DNA from: Pseudomonadota bacterium
Lineage (GTDB): Bacteria; Myxococcota; Myxococcia; Myxococcales; Vulgatibacteraceae
DNA length: 10,205 nt
Direction: 5' to 3'
Assembly (NCBI GenBank): GCA_023436385.1
Contig: JAEZJH010000611.1
Coordinates: forward strand, 1 to 10,205
Every line of letters starts with the position of its first letter. Position 1 is the first letter of the stretch. A program made the position numbers and the translations under genes. The notes under the pieces were generated by a model, which saw nothing but the letters and a program-made list of their open reading frames with translations, searched no databases and was not told the DNA's origin. This document shows positions 1 to 5,797 of the stretch, piece after piece.

Positions 1-1
1 G

Positions 2-208
2 CCCGTCACCGCGCCGCTCTCCGGCGTGGTCATCGAGATTCACGTCCAGGTCGGCCAGGCGGTGCAGTACGGCGACCTGCTGGTGACCATGGAGGCGATG
101 AAGATGAACACCGCCGTCCGGGCCACCTGCGCCGGCAAGGTCGCCTCCATCTCCGCCCGCAAGGGCTCGGCCGTCTCCGAGGGCGACGCCCTCGTGGTGA
201 TCGGGTAG
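2..208 (+). CDS. Biotin carrier subunit/domain of a sodium-translocating decarboxylase or related carboxylase (5' truncated)
   Basis: The reading frame is open from the left edge (PVTAPLSGVV...) to a TAG at 206-208, so only about the last 68 residues are present. They form a complete biotinyl/lipoyl-type beta-barrel. The classic biotinylation motif EAMKMN lies at about 90-107, with its lysine as the attachment site. A PLSGVV entry strand precedes it and GSAVSEGDALVVIG closes it. In this family the carrier moves carboxybiotin from the cytoplasmic carboxyltransferase to the membrane beta subunit. The beta subunit is encoded two genes downstream, which supports this role. The stop lies 6 bases before the next start, as in an operon. 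Whether this is a separate carrier (MmdC/GcdC-like) or the C-terminus of an OadA-like carboxyltransferase cannot be told from the fragment, and the substrate is also open. The family assignment is very secure. Confidence 0.92.
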   Translation, partial: PVTAPLSGVVIEIHVQVGQAVQYGDLLVTMEAMKMNTAVRATCAGKVASISARKGSAVSEGDALVVIG

Positions 209-214
209 GCGCCG

Positions 215-403
215 ATGAACGCGATCGCGATTGCGGGGCTCGTCTTCGGACTTGGCGCGGCGATCTCCATGGGGATCGCCGGCGTGATCCAGCTCCTCTT
301 CCTCGGCCTCCAGGCGGCGCGGCGGCGGTCGGCCGCCGCCGCCCCGAAAACCGATCCCGACATGCCGGTGCTCGAGGCCGGCGAGGGCGGGGTGCTCTCT
401 TGA
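215..403 (+). CDS. Small single-helix membrane protein, probable gamma/delta-like accessory subunit of the decarboxylase
   Basis: This 62-aa protein starts with ATG 6 bases after the biotin carrier stop and ends in TGA at 401-403. That stop overlaps the TTG start of the beta subunit by four bases (TTGA). Residues about 4-32 form one hydrophobic helix (IAIAGLVFGLGAAISMGIAG...). A basic stretch (AARRRS) and a short acidic, Pro/Gly-rich tail follow. Sodium pumps of the OadG/MmdD type contain a small one-helix subunit with a flexible tail that holds the complex together. Position, size and topology fit that role, but I see no diagnostic motif, so the subunit name is inference. The Shine-Dalgarno upstream is weak, so translation is probably coupled to the preceding gene. 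Alternatively it is an unrelated small membrane peptide kept in the operon. Confidence 0.7.
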   Translation: MNAIAIAGLVFGLGAAISMGIAGVIQLLFLGLQAARRRSAAAAPKTDPDMPVLEAGEGGVLS

Positions 404-1614
404 ACTCCATCAACTGGCTCGACATCTTCCAGGGCGTCTCCACCCTCTTCCAGGGCGACTCGATCATCGCCATCGCCCGCATCGCCCTGATCCTCCTGGC
501 CTTCGTGCTGGTGTACTGCGGGGCGAAGGGCATCCTCGAGCCGCTGATCATGATCCCGATGGGCTTCGGGATGGCGGCGGTCAACGCGGCGGTGCTGGTG
601 CTCCCGGGCGGCAAGCTGGGCACCATCTTCGTCGACCCGATGCTCGCCGACCCGTCGGCGCTGGTCGACCTGATGCAGGTCGACTTCCTCCAGCCGATCT
701 ACACGCTCACCTTCTCGAACGGCCTGATCGCCTGCTTCGTGTTCATGGGGATCGGCGCCCTCACCGACGTCCGCTACATCATGGCGCGGCCGTTCTCGAG
801 CATGTTCATCGCCATCTGCGCGGAGCTGGGGACGGTGGCGACCTTTCCGATCGCGGTGGCGATGGGCCTCTCCTACGGCGAGGCGGCCTCGATCGCCATG
901 GTCGGCGGCGCCGACGGCCCGATGGTGCTCTACACCTCGCTGATGCTGGCGAAGGACCTCTTCGTCCCGATCACCGTGGTGGCCTACCTCTACCTGAGCC
1001 TCACCTACGGCGGCTATCCGTACCTGATCCGGCTCCTGGTCCCGAAGAAGCACCGCGGAATCGAGATGAAGCGGCCCCCGATGCCGGACATCTCCGCCGG
1101 CGAGAAGCTGGCCTTCTCGATCATCACCTGCGCGGTGTTGAGCCTGCTCTTCCCGTCGGCCGCGCCGCTCTTCATGTCGTTCTTCATCGGCGTGGCGGTG
1201 AAGGACGCGGGGATCAAGGAGTACGCGGACCTGGTGAAGGGGCCCTTCCTCTACGTGGCCACCTTCATGCTCGGCCTCCTCCTCGGCGTGCTCTGCGAGG
1301 CGGGGACGCTGCTCGATCCCCGGGTGCTGAAGATCCTGCTCCTCGGGATGCTCTCCCTGCTCCTCTCCGGGATCGGTGGCATTGCCGGCGGCTATGTCAT
1401 GTATTTCCTGCGCCGCGGCCGCTACAACCCGACCATCGGCATCGCCGGCGTCTCCTGCGTCCCCTCCTGCGCGAAGATTGCGCAGAAGGAGGTGGAGAAG
1501 GCCAACCCGATGGCGGTGGTGCTTCCGGAGGCGATCGGCGCCAACATCAGCGGCGTGATCACCACCGCAATCCTGGCGGGCATCTACTGCACGCTGATCC
1601 CGATGCTCGGATGA
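400..1614 (+). CDS. Sodium ion-translocating decarboxylase beta subunit (OadB/MmdB/GcdB family)
   Basis: This 404-aa polytopic inner-membrane protein decarboxylates carboxybiotin and exports Na+ in the process. Family hallmarks are visible: VGGADGPM at residues 168-175, with the conserved Asp172 of the ADGP loop; a Tyr-x-Tyr segment (AYLYLSL, 195-201); a GIAGVSCVPSCAKIAQKE block at about 347-364, corresponding to the family's GVSxVPxxA segment; and GANISGVITTA (380-390) with the conserved Asn382. At least eight hydrophobic segments are spread along the chain and the length is normal. The start is TTG at 400 within TTGA, overlapping the upstream stop. A purine-rich GAGGGCGGGG about ten bases upstream can serve as ribosome binding site, and the next in-frame ATG lies deep inside conserved sequence. 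The end overlaps the next start as ATGA. The natural substrate (methylmalonyl-CoA, oxaloacetate or glutaconyl-CoA) is not readable from this subunit. Confidence 0.93.
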   Translation: MNSINWLDIFQGVSTLFQGDSIIAIARIALILLAFVLVYCGAKGILEPLIMIPMGFGMAAVNAAVLVLPGGKLGTIFVDPMLADPSALVDLMQVDFLQPIYTLTFSNGLIACFVFMGIGALTDVRYIMARPFSSMFIAICAELGTVATFPIAVAMGLSYGEAASIAMVGGADGPMVLYTSLMLAKDLFVPITVVAYLYLSLTYGGYPYLIRLLVPKKHRGIEMKRPPMPDISAGEKLAFSIITCAVLSLLFPSAAPLFMSFFIGVAVKDAGIKEYADLVKGPFLYVATFMLGLLLGVLCEAGTLLDPRVLKILLLGMLSLLLSGIGGIAGGYVMYFLRRGRYNPTIGIAGVSCVPSCAKIAQKEVEKANPMAVVLPEAIGANISGVITTAILAGIYCTLIPMLG

Positions 1615-1850
1615 GCCCGACCCCCGCACGCGACAACGGGGTGCCGAGGACCCTGCCGTTCTGGATCCTCGGCACCACCGTGGCCCTCGGCGGGGCCCTC
1701 CTGGTGCGGGTGGTGGCGCCCCGGACCTCGGCCCCGGCCCCGGTGACCCTGGCCGGCTTCCTCCTGGCGATCGTCGGGATCTTCGTGATCACCGTGGGGA
1801 CCCGGCGGAAGTACACCTATCTCGCCCGGAAGGACCGGGAGAACGAGTAG
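1611..1850 (+). CDS. Small two-helix membrane protein of unknown function, last gene of the decarboxylase operon
   Basis: This 79-aa protein has an ATG inside the ATGA overlap with the beta-subunit stop, so it is very likely translationally coupled. Two hydrophobic helices are clear, at about 14-36 (LPFWILGTTVALGGALLV) and 44-63 (VTLAGFLLAIVGIFVITVG). A short Pro-containing linker (APRTSAPAP) joins them. The tail is strongly charged (TRRKYTYLARKDRENE), which by the positive-inside rule should be cytoplasmic. I do not recognise a family. Because it is the last gene before a strong terminator and is coupled to the sodium-pump beta subunit, an assembly or accessory role is plausible but inferred. 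It could also be a generic small membrane protein. Confidence 0.72.
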   Translation: MSPTPARDNGVPRTLPFWILGTTVALGGALLVRVVAPRTSAPAPVTLAGFLLAIVGIFVITVGTRRKYTYLARKDRENE

Positions 1851-1873
1851 CCGAGAGGTTCGTGGGGACAGAA

Positions 1874-1910
1874 AACGCCGGTCCGGTCACCCGGGCCGGC
1901 GTTCTTCTTT
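1874..1910. terminator. Bidirectional Rho-independent terminator between convergent operons
   Basis: A 13-bp stem pairs 1874-1886 with 1891-1903, with one T-G wobble (1882:1895) and a four-base loop, TCAC. On the plus strand the tail is TTCTTCTTT; on the minus strand the opposite flank reads TTTTCTGTC. It sits 24 bases after the stop of the plus-strand operon and 19 bases beyond the stop of the minus-strand YggT gene, so it can terminate both. Confidence 0.85.
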
Positions 1911-1921
1911 GGGGCGCCCGA

Positions 1922-2179
1922 TCAGCCGAACGCTGCCGATTGGATCGCCCGCTGGGCGGCCTGCACCAGGAGCAGCACCACGATCGGCGCGAGATCGATC
2001 CCGCCGAAGGTCAGGAAGCGCGAGAGCGGGGAGACGATCGGATCCACCAGCGCCCGCAGGATGCGCATGAGGGGATTGGCCGGGTCCTGGACGAACCAGG
2101 AGAGCAGCACCCGGGCGATCAGCACCCAGCTGAAGATCTCGAGCACTGCGATCAGCGCGTTGGCAACCGCCGGACTCAA
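1922..2179 (-). CDS. YggT family small integral membrane protein
   Basis: This is a short YggT-domain protein with two hydrophobic segments, ANALIAVLEIFSWVLIARVLLSW and LAPIVVLLLVQAAQRAI. Between them lies the family-typical stretch WFVQDPANPLMRILRALVDPI, with the DP..NP.....L.DPI..P spacing, followed by PLSRFLTFGGID. YggT proteins are small inner-membrane proteins, in some lineages near cell-division or osmotic-stress genes; their biochemical role is unsettled. Start choice: a GTG at 2185 is in frame but overlaps the AGGAGG Shine-Dalgarno (2190-2185). The TTG at 2179 lies five bases after AGGAGG, so I start there, giving 85 aa. It ends just before the shared bidirectional terminator. The genes upstream on the same strand are not obviously related. 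Confidence 0.85.
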   Translation of the reverse strand: MSPAVANALIAVLEIFSWVLIARVLLSWFVQDPANPLMRILRALVDPIVSPLSRFLTFGGIDLAPIVVLLLVQAAQRAIQSAAFG

Positions 2180-2249
2180 CCGCACCTCCTGCCCGTGAGG
2201 GGTCGAGGGGATCTACGACGATCGGCGGAATCGCGCCACCCCCGCGGCG

Positions 2250-2569
2250 CTACGCGGAGACCCGGACCAGGTAGCGGCTGAAGGCGAGGAGCCAGACCGC
2301 CACGGCCAGGGTCCAGGCGGCGGCCCCGGCGGCGAGGATCCGCCGGGGGCAGGAGGGCGAGGACCAGCTCGAGCCGGCCCGCGGCCTCGGTCCCGGTGAA
2401 GCGGGGGACCGCGGTCATCAGGAAGCCGGTGGCCACCGGCATCAGGAACCCGCCGATCATCAGGTCGGCGTGGAGCGGCCTGGGATAGCGGACCAGGCCC
2501 GCGGGGAAGAGGAGCCAGAGCCCCGTGCCCCACACGGAGAACGCCAGCCCCAGGGCGATACGGCGTCAT
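2250..2569 (-). pseudogene. NnrS-family (NO-response haem-copper membrane protein) remnant, truncated and frameshifted
   Basis: Three consecutive frames carry pieces of one protein. Frame 1 starts MTPYR at 2569, resembling the PYRPFF N-terminus of NnrS. The sequence then continues in frame 2 (about 2558-2350) with IALGLAFSVWGTGLWLLFP, RPLHADLMIGGFLM and GFLMTAVPRFTGTEAAG. These match the NnrS pattern of a His-containing helix followed by GFLLTAVPNWTG. Near a C-rich run at about 2340-2355 the coding quality moves to frame 3 (ILAAGAAAWTLAVAVWLLAF...), ending at TAG 2252-2250. NnrS proteins are about 400 aa with some 12 helices; here only about 107 codons remain, apparently N-terminal. I read this as a decayed gene. 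An assembly error could explain one shift but not the missing length. A genuine short relative is possible but would need two frame changes. Confidence 0.65.
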
Positions 2570-2593
2570 CCCCCCAGGGTAGGGCCGACGGGG

Positions 2594-5005
2594 TCAGGAG
2601 GCGAGCTTCGCCTTGGCCGTCCGGGGCACCGCCGCCGGCACCGCCGCGGCCCGGCGCCGATCGAAGGCCACCACCGTCCCCAGGATCGCCAGGTAGGCGC
2701 CGAAGAGGAGGAAGGCCTGCCAGGTGAAGACCTCGTCGCTCCAGCCGCCGTGGGTGAAGTGCTGGAGCACGCAGACCGCCAGTAGATAAATCGAGACAAA
2801 CGCAAAGAGGCGCCCCGGCTCGCCCTCGTCCTCCTCGTCGCTCCGGAAGGCGAGGAGCGGGAGCACCAGGATGTGGTGGTAGTAGTAGTTGGCCGGGTAG
2901 AAGAGCACCGGGATCAGCAAGAGCCCGAGCATCGCCGCCTGCTCGAGCGACTTCTTCCGGGCGGCGACGAAGGCGAGGGCGATCCAGCCCAGGAGCACCG
3001 CCCACCGAATCGGCCAGCGGGCGTCGTAGGCGGCGAGCTGCGTCTCCTGCCAGCGGGTCCACGGCTCCGGGTGGTCCGGGAGGATCACCTTCCGGGCCAC
3101 ATGCTGGGGCTCGTAGGAGACCAGGGTCCGAAGCCCGATGTGGTTCACGTTGGGCTTGTCCTTGTGGATCGCCATCTTCTCGAACCACACGCCCCAGCTC
3201 TCCGCGAACCCGAAGCTCGCGCCGGTCACCCCGACGAAGATCGCCACCGCCCCCAGGCCGCCGGCCACCGCCCGGACGAAGGGCCGGAAGCCCTCGATCT
3301 CCGCGGGCCGGGGCAGCCGGCGGACCCGCCGCGCCGCCTCGTAGACCGCCCAGAGGAACGGCGCCGCCAGGAAGAGGCCGGCGGTGGCAGGGAAGGCCCG
3401 GACCAACCCGGCGTAGGCGAGGAGCGCGCCGCCCAGGACGAACCGCCGGCTCCGGAGGGCACAGGCGGCCAGGCCCAGTGAGACGATCCAGTCGTAGCGC
3501 AGGGTGGAGCCGACCAACGTGGAGCCGAAGCGGGCGAAGTCGGTGGCGCCCCAGAGGATCGCCGCCACCAGTGCCGGGCGGACGCCGAAGGTGCGGCCGA
3601 TGCAGACGAAGAGGAAGAGGAGAAGGAGCGGGTCGATCAGGCCGGCAAGGCCCAGGGTCCACTCGTTGGCCGGAAGCCACCGGAAGAGCAGGTTCGCCCC
3701 CAGGATCCAGACCGGCGTGGCGTTGCCGCCGTGGTCCCGCATCGTCCCCAGGTAGTCGCCGGAGCCCATGGTGGTCCGGAAGAACCGCATGTCCTTGGCG
3801 AACGACTCCCAGCGTTCCGGCGTGAAGCGCGCCTTGGCGGCGGCGACGTCGGGCCGGAGGGTGTCGGCGGTGACCACTTGGTTGTTGGTGAGGTCCCGGA
3901 CCTTGATCCGCCGGAGCTCCGCGTCGCTCGTCTGCGGGAAGTCCTCGAGGTAGACCGCCAGGCTCGCCAGGTAGAGGCCGTCGAACTTCAGCTCGGGGAA
4001 GTACTTCGCCACCGGGAAGTAGTGGCGCATGTCGTAGGTGTGGACCGGCGTGAACCGCCGTTCCCCGGCGTGGTGGAAGGGGAGGCGGCCGAAGTCGTAG
4101 TAGCCGACCGCGGCGAGCACCGCGAGGATCGCCAGGGCGCGGTTGACGAAGCGCTTCGAGAGGCGCTCGGGGGGCCAGAAGCCCCGGGCTCGCTCCGGGC
4201 CGAAGCTGCCCCGGAGCAGGACCCCGATCGCCACCGCCGCCACCGCCGCCCGGAACAGCCCGATGGCCTCCCGGGGCAGCGGCCAGTGCCCGATCACGTG
4301 GAGGGCCAGGGACCCGGCGGCGGCGGCGGGAACGATCCAGGCGTGGCGGCGCCAGGCCGGACCCTGCTTCCGGTAGACCGCGAGGAAGAGGAGCCCGGCG
4401 GCGGCGAAGGCCCAGACCCGGCCCTCCGCGGGCTCGATCGGCTGCCGGCCCCGGCGCACCGCGAACCCGGCCTTCCCGCCGGCGGGCGGCGCAGCGAAGG
4501 CGCCGACCTCGGTGATCGAGTAGGAGCCGTCGCCGCCGAAGGCCCGGACCCGGAGGTACCGGGCAGTGGCCTGGACCTCGCCGCTGCGCGCCCGCAGGCC
4601 GGAGCCGCGCTCCTCCCCGGCGGTCCAGATCGGCGCGAAGGTGCGCCCGTCGAGGCTGCCGGCGATCTCGTAGCGATCGTTGTTGTCGCCCTGGAGGTAG
4701 AGCCAGCCCAGTTCCCGCGGCGTGCCCAGGTCCCAGGTGACGTGGCCGCTCCGGGCGAGCACGGCGGAGAGGTCGGTCTTCCAGAACCCGCCCTCCTGCG
4801 AGACCAGGCCGTCGGTGAGCCGAGCCGCCTCCCCGGCGTCGATCCCGGTGGAGGCCGAGGGCGCAAGCCCGGCGAGGAGGTCGCCCTCGACTTCGACCGG
4901 CGCGCGGCCGCCGCAGGCGACCAGCGCCGGAGCGGCGACGAGGAGGAGGAGCCCGAGTCGGCGAAGGGCAAGGGCGGGAAGGCGCAGGGGAGGGGAGAGC
5001 GGCAT
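2594..5005 (-). CDS. Large membrane protein with lipobox, F5/8 type C (discoidin) domain and polytopic GT-C-like membrane region
   Basis: This 803-aa protein starts with the ATG at 5005. The frame runs further upstream to 5155, but that part is low-complexity and non-protein-like, whereas 5005 begins a signal sequence. Residues 10-31 (LRRLGLLLLVAAPALVAC) form a hydrophobic signal ending in a lipobox-like LVAC, with Cys31. Residues about 60-172 form a discoidin-type beta-sandwich (HVTWDLGTPRELGWLYLQG, YEIAGSLDGRTFAPIW, ARYLRVRAFGGDGSYSITEVGAF), a fold that usually binds carbohydrate. From about 197 there are roughly ten or more transmembrane segments. They are interrupted at about 310-430 by a soluble loop (HTYDMRHYFPVAKYFPELKFDGLY...) and at about 600-665 by another. 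This architecture resembles GT-C glycosyltransferases or polymer-processing membrane proteins, but no DXD-type motif is secure. Function is unassigned. A cell-surface glycan role is inference. Confidence 0.85.
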   Translation of the reverse strand: MPLSPPLRLPALALRRLGLLLLVAAPALVACGGRAPVEVEGDLLAGLAPSASTGIDAGEAARLTDGLVSQEGGFWKTDLSAVLARSGHVTWDLGTPRELGWLYLQGDNNDRYEIAGSLDGRTFAPIWTAGEERGSGLRARSGEVQATARYLRVRAFGGDGSYSITEVGAFAAPPAGGKAGFAVRRGRQPIEPAEGRVWAFAAAGLLFLAVYRKQGPAWRRHAWIVPAAAAGSLALHVIGHWPLPREAIGLFRAAVAAVAIGVLLRGSFGPERARGFWPPERLSKRFVNRALAILAVLAAVGYYDFGRLPFHHAGERRFTPVHTYDMRHYFPVAKYFPELKFDGLYLASLAVYLEDFPQTSDAELRRIKVRDLTNNQVVTADTLRPDVAAAKARFTPERWESFAKDMRFFRTTMGSGDYLGTMRDHGGNATPVWILGANLLFRWLPANEWTLGLAGLIDPLLLLFLFVCIGRTFGVRPALVAAILWGATDFARFGSTLVGSTLRYDWIVSLGLAACALRSRRFVLGGALLAYAGLVRAFPATAGLFLAAPFLWAVYEAARRVRRLPRPAEIEGFRPFVRAVAGGLGAVAIFVGVTGASFGFAESWGVWFEKMAIHKDKPNVNHIGLRTLVSYEPQHVARKVILPDHPEPWTRWQETQLAAYDARWPIRWAVLLGWIALAFVAARKKSLEQAAMLGLLLIPVLFYPANYYYHHILVLPLLAFRSDEEDEGEPGRLFAFVSIYLLAVCVLQHFTHGGWSDEVFTWQAFLLFGAYLAILGTVVAFDRRRAAAVPAAVPRTAKAKLAS

Positions 5006-5057
5006 CGGAGATCCGGACGGCCGGGGAACGTTTGGCCCGCGCGACGAGGGTGAGGCC

Positions 5058-5079
5058 CCGCCCGGTCGGGCCCGGGCGG
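5058..5079. other. GC-rich inverted repeat in the gap between the TPR gene and the membrane protein gene
   Basis: CCGCCCGG (5058-5065) and CCGGGCGG (5072-5079) form an 8-bp perfect stem with a six-base loop. It lies in the 149-base gap between two minus-strand genes. No T-run follows on either strand, so it is not a convincing intrinsic terminator. It could be an attenuator or 5' UTR hairpin, or simply GC-rich chance. Confidence 0.3.
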
Positions 5080-5154
5080 AGCGGGACGGCTCCGGCTCAC
5101 CCGCCGAGCCGGCCGGAAAGGCCGAACCATAGCGCGGACTTGCAGGCGGGGACA

Positions 5155-5712
5155 CTACCGATTCCGAGGTGGGTGGACCGGCCGGAGGTGCCGGCGGCGG
5201 AGCGCCAGGTCGCGGAGCCGCCGGAGCTCCGGCTCGCCCCGCAGCGACTTCAGCGCCGCCCGGGCGGTGCCGAGCGCCTCCTCATAGCGCCCCAGGGCGA
5301 GGAGGCAGCGGACCTCGCCGGTGATCACCCAGGCCCGGAGGTCCCGCTCGCCCCGGCGGAGCCGCTCCTTGGCCCGGCGGTACTCCGCGAGGGCCCGGCG
5401 CGGGCGCCGACAGGCCTCGTAGACCTCGCCGATCTCCCAGTAGGCCTCGGCCTGGGTGTCATCGACGCGGGCCGCCGAGCGAAAGGCCTGCAGGGCGATC
5501 GCCGGCCGGTCGAGCTCGCGCTGGATCGCGCCGTAGAGGGTCCAGACGTCGTAGCAGCCGTCCCAGAGGCGGATCGCCTCGCGGCAAGTGCGGGCCGCCT
5601 CCGCCGGCCGATCCTCGACCACGTAGGCCCAGCGGGCGTCGTCCTCGAGTTGGGCGTGGCGCCGCAGGCGTTCCTCTTCCAGGTCGGCGACGGGGCGGTG
5701 CGGATCGGGCAT
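5155..5712 (-). CDS. TPR repeat protein of unknown partner
   Basis: This 185-aa soluble protein starts with the ATG at 5712, preceded by GAGAG with a five-base gap. The frame continues upstream but overlaps the divergent Hsp70 gene and reads as non-protein. Tetratricopeptide-like helical pairs are visible at about 20-50 (ARWAYVVEDRPAEAARTCREAIRLW), 52-84 (YDVWTLYGAIQRELDRPAIA), 86-118 (AEAYWEIGEVYEACRRPRRA) and 125-156 (AWVITGEVRCLLALGRYEEA). Each carries the small-residue positions typical of TPRs. The C-terminus is very basic (LRRRHLRPVHPPRNR). There is no signal peptide or membrane helix. TPR proteins are protein-interaction scaffolds, and several bind Hsp70/Hsp90 C-termini. The gene is divergent from an Hsp70 gene with only 85 bases between, so a co-chaperone role is possible but speculative. 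Confidence 0.82.
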   Translation of the reverse strand: MPDPHRPVADLEEERLRRHAQLEDDARWAYVVEDRPAEAARTCREAIRLWDGCYDVWTLYGAIQRELDRPAIALQAFRSAARVDDTQAEAYWEIGEVYEACRRPRRALAEYRRAKERLRRGERDLRAWVITGEVRCLLALGRYEEALGTARAALKSLRGEPELRRLRDLALRRRHLRPVHPPRNR

Positions 5713-5761
5713 GGCATCTCTCGCCGGGGGCGGCGCACCGGGACCGTCACCGGCGGCCAAA

Positions 5762-5790
5762 TTGTGAGGCGGGGGCCGGCATGGTACACC
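5762..5790 (+). promoter_or_regulatory. Candidate promoter of the Hsp70 unit, predicting a leaderless mRNA
   Basis: TTGTGA (5762-5767) and TACACC (5785-5790) are separated by 17 bases. The -10 ends only seven bases before the ATG at 5798, so initiation would fall at or next to the start codon. There is no Shine-Dalgarno before that ATG (ACACCCCCAACG), which agrees with leaderless translation. The match to consensus is moderate (4/6 and 3/6). Confidence 0.4.
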
Positions 5791-5797
5791 CCCAACG

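Noticed and set aside
40..1629. Long minus-strand open frame (529 aa) antisense to the sodium-pump operon
   Set aside because: It is Arg/His/Glu/Asp-rich with no recognisable domain. It is a GC-skew shadow of the plus-strand genes, which have clear family motifs.
3731..5053. 440-codon plus-strand frame antisense to the discoidin membrane protein
   Set aside because: Low-complexity Pro/Gly/Arg/Glu composition and no motif, while the opposite strand shows a signal peptide, a discoidin fold and membrane helices.
5006..5155. Upstream extension of the discoidin protein to a GTG at 5155
   Set aside because: The added 50 residues are low-complexity Pro/Ser/Arg sequence, and the signal sequence begins at the ATG at 5005.
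5713..5797. Promoter for the TPR gene on the minus strand
   Set aside because: A CACAAT -10-like hexamer exists, but no -35 lies at 16-18 bases. The evidence was too thin to annotate.
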